Source: an uncultured Mesocricetibacter sp. (GTDB lineage: Bacteria; Pseudomonadota; Gammaproteobacteria; Enterobacterales; Pasteurellaceae). From it: a DNA stretch of 16,509 bases. Under the pieces are notes generated by a model, which was given only the letters and a program-made list of their open reading frames with translations, was not told the origin of the DNA and made no database searches. The stretch spans positions 1 through 16,509 of the forward strand of contig CAJPST010000022.1 in the NCBI GenBank assembly GCA_905373425.1, written 5' to 3'. Of this stretch, positions 1 through 7,240 are shown one piece after another; position 1 is the first letter of the stretch, and every line of letters starts with the position of its first letter. Position numbers and translations under genes: made by a program.

Positions 1-2002
1 CGGTAAAGCCTTTTTCACGTGCAAGTGCGGTCGCTTCCGACAGAGTTTTGCCTTCTTCCAACAAACCGAAAATATAAGATAACGAGCCGGATAATATCCC
101 GTTAAAACGCAACACTTCATCGCCTGCGGCAAGTAAATTTTGTAGATTTTCAATTACCGGTAAACCTGCTCCCACGTTGGTGTCGTATAAAAACTTACGC
201 TGATTGCAACGCGCATTTTCACGTAACAGATTGTAATAGGAAATTTCGCGCGTGTTGGCTTTTTTATTCGGTGTTACTACATGGAAACCTTCGTTTAACG
301 CACGAGCATACAAACTCGGCACGCTATCGGAGGAAGTGCAATCCACAAATACCGGGTTCACTACATGATGCAACTTAATAAATGACAATAAAACATCAAA
401 ATCGGAAGGTTGAGTGGCATTCTCTAAATCTGTCTGCCAATTATCCAAACTCAAACCACCTTCGTTTAATAGCATTTTATTAGAATTTGCCAACGCGCAG
501 ACACGAATTTCAATGTCTTTTTTGGCTAAATACTCCTTTTGGTTTTTAATTTGTTTGATAAGTTCACCACCAACACCGCCGACGCCGACCAAAAACATAT
601 CCACCACTTTTTTATTATTAAACAATGCCTGATGGGTAGATTTTACCGCCTCAATTGCTTTATTTTGCGCTACCACCGCCGAAATCGAACGTTCTGAAGA
701 ACCCTGTGCAATAGCGACGATGCTGATGTTTGCTTGAGCCAATGCAGAGAAGAAACGTGCGGCAATACCTTTCGCCTGCTTCATTCCGTCACCTACTACG
801 GAAATAATCGACAAATCTTCAATCACTTCTACGGAATCCAAATCCTTACCTTGCAATTCGCTTGCAAATTCGTTATCTAACGCTGCTTTTGCCACTGCAA
901 CCAGCTTACTTGGTACACAAAAACTAATGCTGTATTCCGAAGAAGACTGGGTAATTAAAATTACCGACACGCCCGCCTTTGACATGCAGGAGAACACGCG
1001 TGCCGCCATACCTACCATGCCTTGCATACCCGGGCCGGAGACATTGAACATCGCTACATTATCTAAATTGGTGATGCCTTTAACCTGCAACCCCTCGCTA
1101 GTTTTTTCGCTACTATTGATCACCGAACCCGGCGCAGTAGGATTAGCAGTATTTTTAATCAGGCAAGGAATATTGGTTTGTACCAACGGCCCAATCGTGC
1201 GCGGATGAATCACTTTGGCTCCGAAGTAAGAAAGTTCCATTGCTTCGCGATAGGATAAGCTCGGTAACAAACGGGCGTCAGGCACTAAGCGTGGATCACA
1301 GGTAAACACGCCGTCCACATCCGTCCAAATTTCACAAACACTTGCGCCTAAACAAGCCGCCAGACAGGCTGCAGAATAATCAGATCCGTTACGTCCAAGC
1401 AGAACCAACTCACCTTTTTCATTACCGGCCGTGAAACCTGCCATCAACACCACATTTTTCTTCGGAATTGAGCCGGCAGCCATCCGCTTGGTGGATTCTT
1501 CAATATCCACACTACTTTCCAAGTAAGAACCGTACGCCACTAATTTCTGTACCGGATCAATCAAGGTTACTTCATAACCGCAAGCCTCAAACCAAGCTTT
1601 CATCATCGCGATGGATAACTTCTCTCCACGACAATCAATTGTGGCTTTCACCGCATCTTCAAGCTTGCCCGCCTGACGGATTGCCTGCAACGATTCGGCA
1701 ATTTGTGCAAATTCCGCATCAATTAACGCTTTGGTTCCCACCAAGTCAAATTTGTTATTTTTTTCGTGTAGTCCGTTAATAATGTTGTAGAAAATTTCAA
1801 GCGCTTCATTAAAGTGGGTGTCGGTCGGTTGGTTAAGAGCGGCTTTTTCAGAAAGGGCAACAAGGTGATTGGTAATCTTAGCCGGTGCAGATAAAACAGC
1901 AGCAGCCTGTTCTTCCAAGTGAGCTTGCTCGATAAGCTGAGCCGCCTGTAAAAACCGTTCCGGATTAGCGAGTGAAGTACCGCCAAATTTGAGTACGCGC
2001 AT
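1..2002 (-). CDS. thrA: Bifunctional aspartokinase I / homoserine dehydrogenase I, 3' end cut by window edge
   Basis: This cytoplasmic enzyme phosphorylates aspartate and reduces aspartate semialdehyde to homoserine, the first and third steps of the threonine pathway. I read 667 uninterrupted residues from the ATG at 2000-2002; the family is about 820 residues long, so roughly 150 C-terminal residues lie beyond position 1. Seen in the translation: KFGGTS at residues 5-10 (kinase nucleotide site), FTAGN at 190-194 and GRNGSDYSA at 203-211 (kinase core), a regulatory ACT-type region at about 315-460, the GVGGVGG dinucleotide-binding loop at 473-479 that opens the dehydrogenase domain, and PNKKANT around 578-584. 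An AAGGAA ribosome site lies about 7 bases upstream of the ATG. The leader peptide and attenuator directly upstream indicate control by charged Thr/Ile tRNA. thrB and thrC would be expected next, outside the window. An uptake signal lies inside the gene at 23-31. Confidence 0.97.
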   Translation of the reverse strand, partial: MRVLKFGGTSLANPERFLQAAQLIEQAHLEEQAAAVLSAPAKITNHLVALSEKAALNQPTDTHFNEALEIFYNIINGLHEKNNKFDLVGTKALIDAEFAQIAESLQAIRQAGKLEDAVKATIDCRGEKLSIAMMKAWFEACGYEVTLIDPVQKLVAYGSYLESSVDIEESTKRMAAGSIPKKNVVLMAGFTAGNEKGELVLLGRNGSDYSAACLAACLGASVCEIWTDVDGVFTCDPRLVPDARLLPSLSYREAMELSYFGAKVIHPRTIGPLVQTNIPCLIKNTANPTAPGSVINSSEKTSEGLQVKGITNLDNVAMFNVSGPGMQGMVGMAARVFSCMSKAGVSVILITQSSSEYSISFCVPSKLVAVAKAALDNEFASELQGKDLDSVEVIEDLSIISVVGDGMKQAKGIAARFFSALAQANISIVAIAQGSSERSISAVVAQNKAIEAVKSTHQALFNNKKVVDMFLVGVGGVGGELIKQIKNQKEYLAKKDIEIRVCALANSNKMLLNEGGLSLDNWQTDLENATQPSDFDVLLSFIKLHHVVNPVFVDCTSSDSVPSLYARALNEGFHVVTPNKKANTREISYYNLLRENARCNQRKFLYDTNVGAGLPVIENLQNLLAAGDEVLRFNGILSGSLSYIFGLLEEGKTLSEATALAREKGFT

Positions 2003-2064
2003 AGAATTTTCCTTCTTAATAATGTTGTGAATGTTTAAACTGAATAACCTGTTAAAAATACCGA

Positions 2065-2097
2065 TAAAAAACCCGCATTATAATAAAATGCGGGTTT
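2065..2097 (-). terminator. thr operon attenuator (Rho-independent terminator)
   Basis: On the minus strand an 11-base arm (complement of 2087-2097) and its perfect partner (complement of 2069-2079) form a GC-centred hairpin with a 7-base loop. A run of six T ending in ATCGG follows. It sits between thrL and thrA, the place expected of a transcription attenuator. The GCGGGTT at the end of thrL (complement of 2119-2125) can pair with the 5' arm instead, which would act as an antiterminator. Confidence 0.9.
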
Positions 2098-2116
2098 AAT
2101 GATTTTTTATTACGCA

Positions 2117-2188
2117 CTAACCCGCGCCATTTATAATAATGGTGGTGGTCGTCATAATAATCGCAGTTAAAGTGCGGTTCATTTTCAT
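2117..2188 (-). CDS. thrL: thr operon leader peptide (23 residues)
   Basis: This small leftward ORF codes for 23 residues and is followed by the attenuator hairpin and then thrA. Its translation begins MKMNRTLTAII, continues with a Met, then four consecutive Thr codons and three consecutive Ile codons, and ends NGAG before TAG. The composition (six Thr, five Ile) and the NGAG ending are like the E. coli thr leader (from memory). The expected role is classical attenuation: when Thr- or Ile-tRNA is scarce the ribosome stalls on these codons, the antiterminator forms and thrA is transcribed. The Shine-Dalgarno sequence is weak (ACGGAAA). A complete uptake signal at 2170-2178 is embedded in the coding sequence, where it encodes Arg-Thr-Leu within the stretch NRTLT. 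An alternative start is the second in-frame ATG, two codons later. Confidence 0.9.
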   Translation of the reverse strand: MKMNRTLTAIIMTTTTIIINGAG

Positions 2189-2217
2189 GGTATTTTTCCG
2201 TAAAATTCGATGTGTTA

Positions 2218-2246
2218 GAAATACCTAAATTTCATAATATTGTCAA
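2218..2246 (-). promoter_or_regulatory. Candidate thr operon promoter
   Basis: The minus strand has a perfect -35 box TTGACA (complement of 2241-2246), a 17-base spacer, and a moderate -10 box TATTTC (complement of 2218-2223). Transcription would start near 2211, about 23 bases before thrL. The -10 is poor. A second TTGACA on this strand at 2333-2338, with TAAAGA downstream, is a weaker alternative. Confidence 0.45.
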
Positions 2247-2331
2247 ACGGAAATTGATAAAAATTCAATATAAACTCAAAATTATTGCTCGGTTTTGAAT
2301 TTAGAACTCATCTTTAAAAGCCGTTTATCTT

Positions 2332-2360
2332 TTGTCAATTTTCTGATTGTCGGCTAAAAT
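2332..2360 (+). promoter_or_regulatory. mfd promoter
   Basis: TTGTCA at 2332-2337, a 17-base spacer and TAAAAT at 2355-2360 make a good sigma-70 promoter (5 of 6 matches in each box). Transcription should begin near 2367. This excludes the upstream in-frame TTG (2347) and ATG (2359) as mfd starts, because both lie at or before the predicted transcript start. Confidence 0.7.
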
Positions 2361-2400
2361 GTGCCTTTTGAAAAAACAAACGAAAAACCGACCGCACTTT

Positions 2401-5400
2401 ATGAACCCAAATTATTTTGACCTAGACATTCCTACTCAACCCAACGACCATAAAATCCTTGCCAATGTCATCGCAGGTGCCGATGGTTTTGCCGTTGCCG
2501 AAATTGCGACACAACATCAAGGACTGACTGTATTAGTAACGGCGGATAGTAAAAGTGCGGTACGTTTGGAACGGATTTTGCGAGAGCGTTATCCCTCTGA
2601 AGTACGCACATTTCCCGATTGGGAAACATTGCCTTACGATGCGTTTTCGCCCCACCAGGAAATCATTTCCGCTCGTTTAAGTGCATTGTTTTATCTGCAA
2701 AATGCCAAACGGGGAATTTTTATCTTACCCATTAACACGTTAATGCAACGGGTATGCCCTCCACAGTTTCTGCAACATAACGTATTACTGATTAAAAAAG
2801 GCGATCGGTTGGTAATCGACAAATTGCGCCTGCAGCTGGAAAATGCCGGTTATCGTGCGGTAGAACAGGTGTTGGAACACGGCGAATTTGCGGTACGCGG
2901 ATCGCTTTTGGATCTCTTTCCGATGGGAAGTGCGGTGCCTTTTCGGCTAGATTTTTTTGATGACGAAATTGACTCGATCCGCACTTTCGATGTGGATAAC
3001 CAACGCACACTGGAAGCCATAGAGTGCATTAATTTGTTGCCTGCACATGAATTTCCGGCAGATGATAAAGGCATTGAATTTTTCCGTTCTCGATTTCGCG
3101 AAACCTTCGGCGAAATCCGTCGCGATCCGGAACATATTTATCAGCAGGTCAGCAAAGGCACATTAATTTCAGGTATTGAATATTGGCAACCGCTGTTTTT
3201 TGAACAAATGGCAACCCTCTTCGATTATCTGCCCGACCATACCTTGTTTATTGATAATGAACAGAATCAAATGCAAGCGGAGCGCTTCTATCAGGATATT
3301 CAACAGCGTTTTGAAAGTCGTCGGGTTGATCCGATGCGCCCATTGCTACCACCTGAACAATTGTGGTTACGCATTGATGAAATTAACCGCCATTTAAAAA
3401 ATTACCCGAGAATCACCTTAAAAAGTGAAAAAGTGCGGTCATCTTTACGGCAGAAAAATTTGCCTATTACCGCTTTACCGGAACTACAAATTCAATCACA
3501 ACAAAAAGAACCGTTACAAAATTTACAACGATTTATTACACAATTCAAAGGGCATATCATCTTTTCCGTAGAAAGCGAAGGACGACGGGAAACACTGCTT
3601 GATTTGCTTGCACCGATTAAGCTAAAACCGAAACAAATCAAAAGTTTAAGCGATGCAGAAAAACAAACTTACAGCCTGCAAATCAGCACTCTGGATAACG
3701 GCTTCATTATTGAGCGAAAAGAACATGAGCCTATTGCGATTATTTGTGAAACCGAGCTGCTCGGCGAGCGGGTGCAACAGCGTAGTCGCGATAAACGTAA
3801 AACGGTTAATCCCGATACACTGATTCGCAATTTAGCCGAGCTAAAACCCGGTCAGGCAGTGGTACACTTGGATCACGGCGTGGGGCGTTACGGCGGTTTA
3901 GTCACCCTTGAGAACGGTGGAATTAAAGCGGAGTATCTGCTACTGACCTACGCCAACGATGCTAAATTGTATGTACCGGTGGCAAACCTGCATTTAATTA
4001 GCCGTTATGTAGGTGGTGCCGATGAAGGTGCGCCACTACATAAATTGGGTAGTGATGCTTGGTCTAAAGCGCGCCGTAAAGCGGCGGAGAAAATCCGTGA
4101 TGTGGCGGCAGAATTGCTGGATGTGTATGCCCAACGCGAAGCACAAAAAGGTTTTGCATTTCAATATGATCGCGATGAATTTCGTCAGTTCGCCGCCACT
4201 TTCCCATTCGAAGAAACCATTGATCAGGAAATAGCAATCAATGCGGTAATTTCCGATATGTGTCAACCGAAAGCGATGGATCGGCTGGTGTGCGGTGATG
4301 TAGGTTTCGGCAAAACCGAAGTGGCGATGCGAGCCGCTTTTTTGGCAGTGATGAATCAAAAACAGGTAGCTGTGTTGGTTCCTACTACGCTATTGGCACA
4401 GCAACATTATGAAAACTTTAAGGATCGCTTTGCTAATTTGCCGGTTAATGTAGAAATGGTGTCACGTTTCAGAACACCAAAAGAGCAAAAACGAATTTTA
4501 GACGATCTAGAGCAAGGCAAAGTAGACATTTTGATCGGCACGCATAAACTGATTCAGTCGGATGTTAAATTCAATGATCTCGGTTTGCTGATTATTGACG
4601 AAGAACACCGTTTCGGCGTGCGTCAAAAAGAAAAAATCAAACAACTACGCGCAAACATTGATATTCTGACCCTAACCGCTACACCGATTCCGCGCACACT
4701 GAACATGGCAATGAACGGCATTCGCGATCTATCCATCATCTCTACACCGCCGGCACGCCGTCTGACAATCAAAACATTTGTCAAACAAGCCGATGACCTG
4801 ATAGTGCGTGAAGCAATTCTGCGCGAAATTCTACGTGGCGGACAGGTGTATTATCTACATAACGATGTAGCGAGTATTGAAAATACGGCCGAAAAACTGA
4901 CCGCACTTGTACCTGAAGCACGCATTATCGTCGGACACGGACAAATGCGCGAACGGGAGTTGGAACGCGTGATGTCAGATTTTTATCATCAGCGTTATAA
5001 CGTACTGGTGTGTTCCACCATTATCGAAACCGGTATCGACGTGCCGACCGCCAATACCATTATTATCGAGCGCGCCGATAATTTTGGGCTGGCGCAATTA
5101 CATCAGTTACGTGGACGGGTAGGTCGTTCTCACCATCAAGCCTATGCTTATTTGCTTACGCCGCCGCCGAAACTGATGACGAAGGATGCGCAAAAACGGT
5201 TAGAAGCCTTGGAAAGCCTAGACAACCTCGGGGCCGGTTTTATTTTGGCTACTCACGATTTGGAAATCCGAGGGGCGGGTGAACTGCTAGGTTCAGAACA
5301 AAGCGGACAAATCGAAAGTATCGGCTTCTCGCTGTATATGGAACTGTTGGAAAGCGCAGTCAATGCCCTCAAAGAAGGACGTGAACCGTCACTAGAAGAA

Positions 5401-5847
5401 CTAACGCAACAACAAGTAGAAATTGATTTACGTGTGCCAGCCTTATTGCCGGAAGACTATCTCGGTGATGTTAACATGCGCCTGTCGTTCTACAAACGCA
5501 TCGCCGGTGCAGAAAACAAAAACGCACTGGATGAACTGAAAGTGGAACTTATCGATCGCTTCGGCCCATTGCCCGAGGCCACCAAAAACCTGTTACAAAT
5601 CGCCGAGCTGCGCCTGTTAGCAAAAGCACTTAAGATCATCAAGATCGACGGGACATTGCACGGTGGATTTATCGAATTCGGCCCGAACACTGATTTGGAT
5701 CCGATGAAGTTCCTTAATTTAATCAAACAGCAACCCGCCGTATTTAAATTCGACGGACCGACTAAATTCCGATTTAACCGTTCCTTGGAACAACACCAAG
5801 TGCGGTTGGAATTTGTGACAGATTTGGTAAAAAATTTATTAGACTGA
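2401..5847 (+). CDS. mfd: Transcription-repair coupling factor Mfd
   Basis: Mfd is a cytoplasmic ATP-driven DNA translocase that removes RNA polymerase stalled at lesions and recruits UvrA. From the ATG at 2401 the product has 1148 residues, the length of E. coli Mfd. Seen in order: an N-terminal UvrB-like region (about 1-340), the RNA polymerase-interacting domain with HLDHGVGRYGG near 489-499, the helicase core with Walker A GDVGFGKTE at 632-640, the DEEH box at 733-736, motif VI QLRGRVGR at 902-909, and a C-terminal TRCF domain. The reading frame stays open to a TTG at 2347 (18 extra residues), but the promoter overlaps that extension, so I chose 2401. No Shine-Dalgarno sequence is visible; an uptake signal (2391-2399) occupies the bases just before the ATG. 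Four further exact uptake signals on the + strand and one on the - strand lie inside the gene. Confidence 0.97.
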   Translation: MNPNYFDLDIPTQPNDHKILANVIAGADGFAVAEIATQHQGLTVLVTADSKSAVRLERILRERYPSEVRTFPDWETLPYDAFSPHQEIISARLSALFYLQNAKRGIFILPINTLMQRVCPPQFLQHNVLLIKKGDRLVIDKLRLQLENAGYRAVEQVLEHGEFAVRGSLLDLFPMGSAVPFRLDFFDDEIDSIRTFDVDNQRTLEAIECINLLPAHEFPADDKGIEFFRSRFRETFGEIRRDPEHIYQQVSKGTLISGIEYWQPLFFEQMATLFDYLPDHTLFIDNEQNQMQAERFYQDIQQRFESRRVDPMRPLLPPEQLWLRIDEINRHLKNYPRITLKSEKVRSSLRQKNLPITALPELQIQSQQKEPLQNLQRFITQFKGHIIFSVESEGRRETLLDLLAPIKLKPKQIKSLSDAEKQTYSLQISTLDNGFIIERKEHEPIAIICETELLGERVQQRSRDKRKTVNPDTLIRNLAELKPGQAVVHLDHGVGRYGGLVTLENGGIKAEYLLLTYANDAKLYVPVANLHLISRYVGGADEGAPLHKLGSDAWSKARRKAAEKIRDVAAELLDVYAQREAQKGFAFQYDRDEFRQFAATFPFEETIDQEIAINAVISDMCQPKAMDRLVCGDVGFGKTEVAMRAAFLAVMNQKQVAVLVPTTLLAQQHYENFKDRFANLPVNVEMVSRFRTPKEQKRILDDLEQGKVDILIGTHKLIQSDVKFNDLGLLIIDEEHRFGVRQKEKIKQLRANIDILTLTATPIPRTLNMAMNGIRDLSIISTPPARRLTIKTFVKQADDLIVREAILREILRGGQVYYLHNDVASIENTAEKLTALVPEARIIVGHGQMRERELERVMSDFYHQRYNVLVCSTIIETGIDVPTANTIIIERADNFGLAQLHQLRGRVGRSHHQAYAYLLTPPPKLMTKDAQKRLEALESLDNLGAGFILATHDLEIRGAGELLGSEQSGQIESIGFSLYMELLESAVNALKEGREPSLEELTQQQVEIDLRVPALLPEDYLGDVNMRLSFYKRIAGAENKNALDELKVELIDRFGPLPEATKNLLQIAELRLLAKALKIIKIDGTLHGGFIEFGPNTDLDPMKFLNLIKQQPAVFKFDGPTKFRFNRSLEQHQVRLEFVTDLVKNLLD

Positions 5848-5891
5848 CCTCTAGCCAATTAATTATATTTTCAGCTATAAGGAGTATCACT

Positions 5892-6287
5892 ATGAAAGGT
5901 CAATGCTTATGCGGAGCGGTTTCCGTCTCCGTACCACAAAATGAGAACGTTCACGCTTGTCATTGCAATATGTGTCAGCGTTGGAACGGCGGTCCTTTAT
6001 TTGCTTTTCACTGCGAGGAAATTGAGGTTGAAGGTAATGAACATATTACCCATTATCAATCTTCCGAATGGGCGGAGCGGGCATTTTGCAAGCACTGCGG
6101 TTCGCATCTTTATTATCATCTGCTTGGCACGCAAAGCTATGAAGTTTCCAGCGGTTTGTTCTCTACGCAAACCGATTTCACCTTGGAAGATGAAATCTTT
6201 ATTGACAAAAAACCATCATTTTACGAATTGAAAAATGATGTACCTAAACTCACGGAAAAAGAAGTGATGGAAAAATTCGTTTTTTAG
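5892..6287 (+). CDS. GFA-family (DUF636) zinc-binding protein
   Basis: This 131-residue protein belongs to the GFA family, named after glutathione-dependent formaldehyde-activating enzyme. Most members have no proven reaction. The sequence shows the full family cysteine pattern: C5-x-C7, C23-x-C25-x-x-C28 and C66-x-x-C69. In known structures these bind a structural and a catalytic zinc. There is no signal peptide, so it is probably cytoplasmic. An excellent AAGGAG (5879-5884) precedes the ATG. It starts 44 bases after mfd on the same strand with no clear terminator between, so it may share the mfd transcript. No formaldehyde dehydrogenase gene (frmA/adhC) is adjacent, so a role in formaldehyde detoxification is not supported here. 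The family assignment is sure and the function unknown. Confidence 0.9.
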   Translation: MKGQCLCGAVSVSVPQNENVHACHCNMCQRWNGGPLFAFHCEEIEVEGNEHITHYQSSEWAERAFCKHCGSHLYYHLLGTQSYEVSSGLFSTQTDFTLEDEIFIDKKPSFYELKNDVPKLTEKEVMEKFVF

Positions 6288-6573
6288 TGGTTGGCTACAA
6301 GTTCTAAAAACACTCGAAAAAACGACCGCACTTTTTTATAATAAAAATCACTTTTCTTCCGTTGAGTTGCGCGAACGTAAGAATGATTTTAGAAAAATGA
6401 CGCCAAATAAGCGCGTAGCAAATATCAGGCTTGTTTTTCATTAAAAAATCATCTTGAAAAGAGGAAGTCACAAAGCCGGAAGTGCATTTCTGTGCTGCCT
6501 TCCTTTTATACAAGCAAAGAAAGTAAGGCACTATCGGAAAAAGCGATTCTAAAATATCTGAAAGGAGACACCA
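6288..6573. other. 286-base gap between the GFA gene and gmhA
   Basis: It holds an uptake signal on the minus strand (6325-6333) followed by a T-run, and near its right end a TAAAAT (6550-6555) too close to the gmhA ribosome site to be a convincing promoter. I see no clear terminator for the GFA gene. A leftward 94-codon frame (6304-6588) covers the gap and overlaps gmhA; I do not believe it is a gene. The gap may be a degenerate remnant of a dispersed repeat (inference). Confidence 0.4.
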
Positions 6574-7158
6574 ATGTATTTCGATCAAATCAAAGCTGAA
6601 CTCACTGAAGCGGCAGATGTATTAAACAAATTTTTATCTGATGACAACAACATTAAATTGATTCAACAAGCGGCATTATTGATTTCCGACAGTTTCAAAC
6701 AAGGTGGAAAAGTGCTGTCTTGCGGAAACGGCGGTTCCCATTGCGATGCCATGCATTTTGCAGAAGAACTAACAGGCCGTTATCGTGAAAATCGCCCGGG
6801 CTATCCGGCTATTGCTATTTCCGACGTCAGCCATTTAAGCTGTGTAAGTAACGATTTCGGTTACGAGCATGTCTTTTCCCGTTATGTCGAAGCCGTAGGA
6901 CAAAAGGGCGATGTATTATTCGGATTATCCACTTCCGGTAATTCTAAAAACGTGTTGAATGCTATTGAAGCGGCAAAAGCCAAAGGTATGAAAGTGATTG
7001 CAATGACCGGTAAAGACGGCGGCAAAATGGCCGGGCTTGCCGATGTGGAAATCCGTGTACCGCACTTCCGTTATGCCGACCGTATTCAGGAAATTCATAT
7101 TAAAGTCATCCATATTTTGATGATGTTAATTGAATTTGAAATGGCCAAAAGCGCATAA
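6574..7158 (+). CDS. gmhA: Sedoheptulose-7-phosphate isomerase (phosphoheptose isomerase)
   Basis: GmhA converts sedoheptulose 7-phosphate to D-glycero-D-manno-heptose 7-phosphate in the cytoplasm, the first step toward ADP-heptose for the inner core of lipooligosaccharide. The product has 194 residues, close to the family length. It is a single SIS domain with CGNGGSHCDAMHFAEE at 50-65 and LSTSGNSKNV at 118-127. The zinc ligands known for E. coli GmhA are all present at matching numbers: H61, E65, Q172 and H180. A strong AAGGAG precedes the ATG, fixing the start. It stands alone, without other heptose or LOS genes in the window, and ends shortly before a terminator shared with convergent nanA. 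Confidence 0.97.
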   Translation: MYFDQIKAELTEAADVLNKFLSDDNNIKLIQQAALLISDSFKQGGKVLSCGNGGSHCDAMHFAEELTGRYRENRPGYPAIAISDVSHLSCVSNDFGYEHVFSRYVEAVGQKGDVLFGLSTSGNSKNVLNAIEAAKAKGMKVIAMTGKDGGKMAGLADVEIRVPHFRYADRIQEIHIKVIHILMMLIEFEMAKSA

Positions 7159-7172
7159 AAAAATGAAAAAAC

Positions 7173-7196
7173 AAACCGCACTTTTCAGTGCGGTTT
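7173..7196. terminator. Bidirectional terminator made of two inverted uptake-signal cores
   Basis: A 10-base perfect inverted repeat (AAACCGCACT at 7173-7182, AGTGCGGTTT at 7187-7196) with a TTTC loop lies between convergent gmhA and nanA. In the nanA direction it is followed by T-rich sequence (TGTTTTTTC, then seven T). In the gmhA direction the T-tract is short and interrupted. The left arm is within an exact uptake signal on the minus strand (7175-7183), and the right arm is one base short of exact. Paired uptake signals acting as terminators are well known in Pasteurellaceae. Confidence 0.85.
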
Positions 7197-7240
7197 AATA
7201 TTATTTGAGATGAGTCAATTATGATTAAAAAACTATCCGA

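Noticed and set aside
414..1986. Several 70-100-codon frames antisense to or out of frame with thrA
   Set aside because: The leftward thrA frame is continuous here with all family motifs, so these are shadow frames.
2347..2400. In-frame upstream extension of mfd from a TTG
   Set aside because: It overlaps the -10 region of the best mfd promoter, so it would not be in the transcript. Removing it gives the normal family length.
6304..6588. Leftward 94-codon frame between the GFA gene and gmhA
   Set aside because: It overlaps the start and ribosome site of gmhA, has no convincing ribosome site, and its C-terminal part is simply a translated uptake signal and T-rich sequence. No domain is recognisable.
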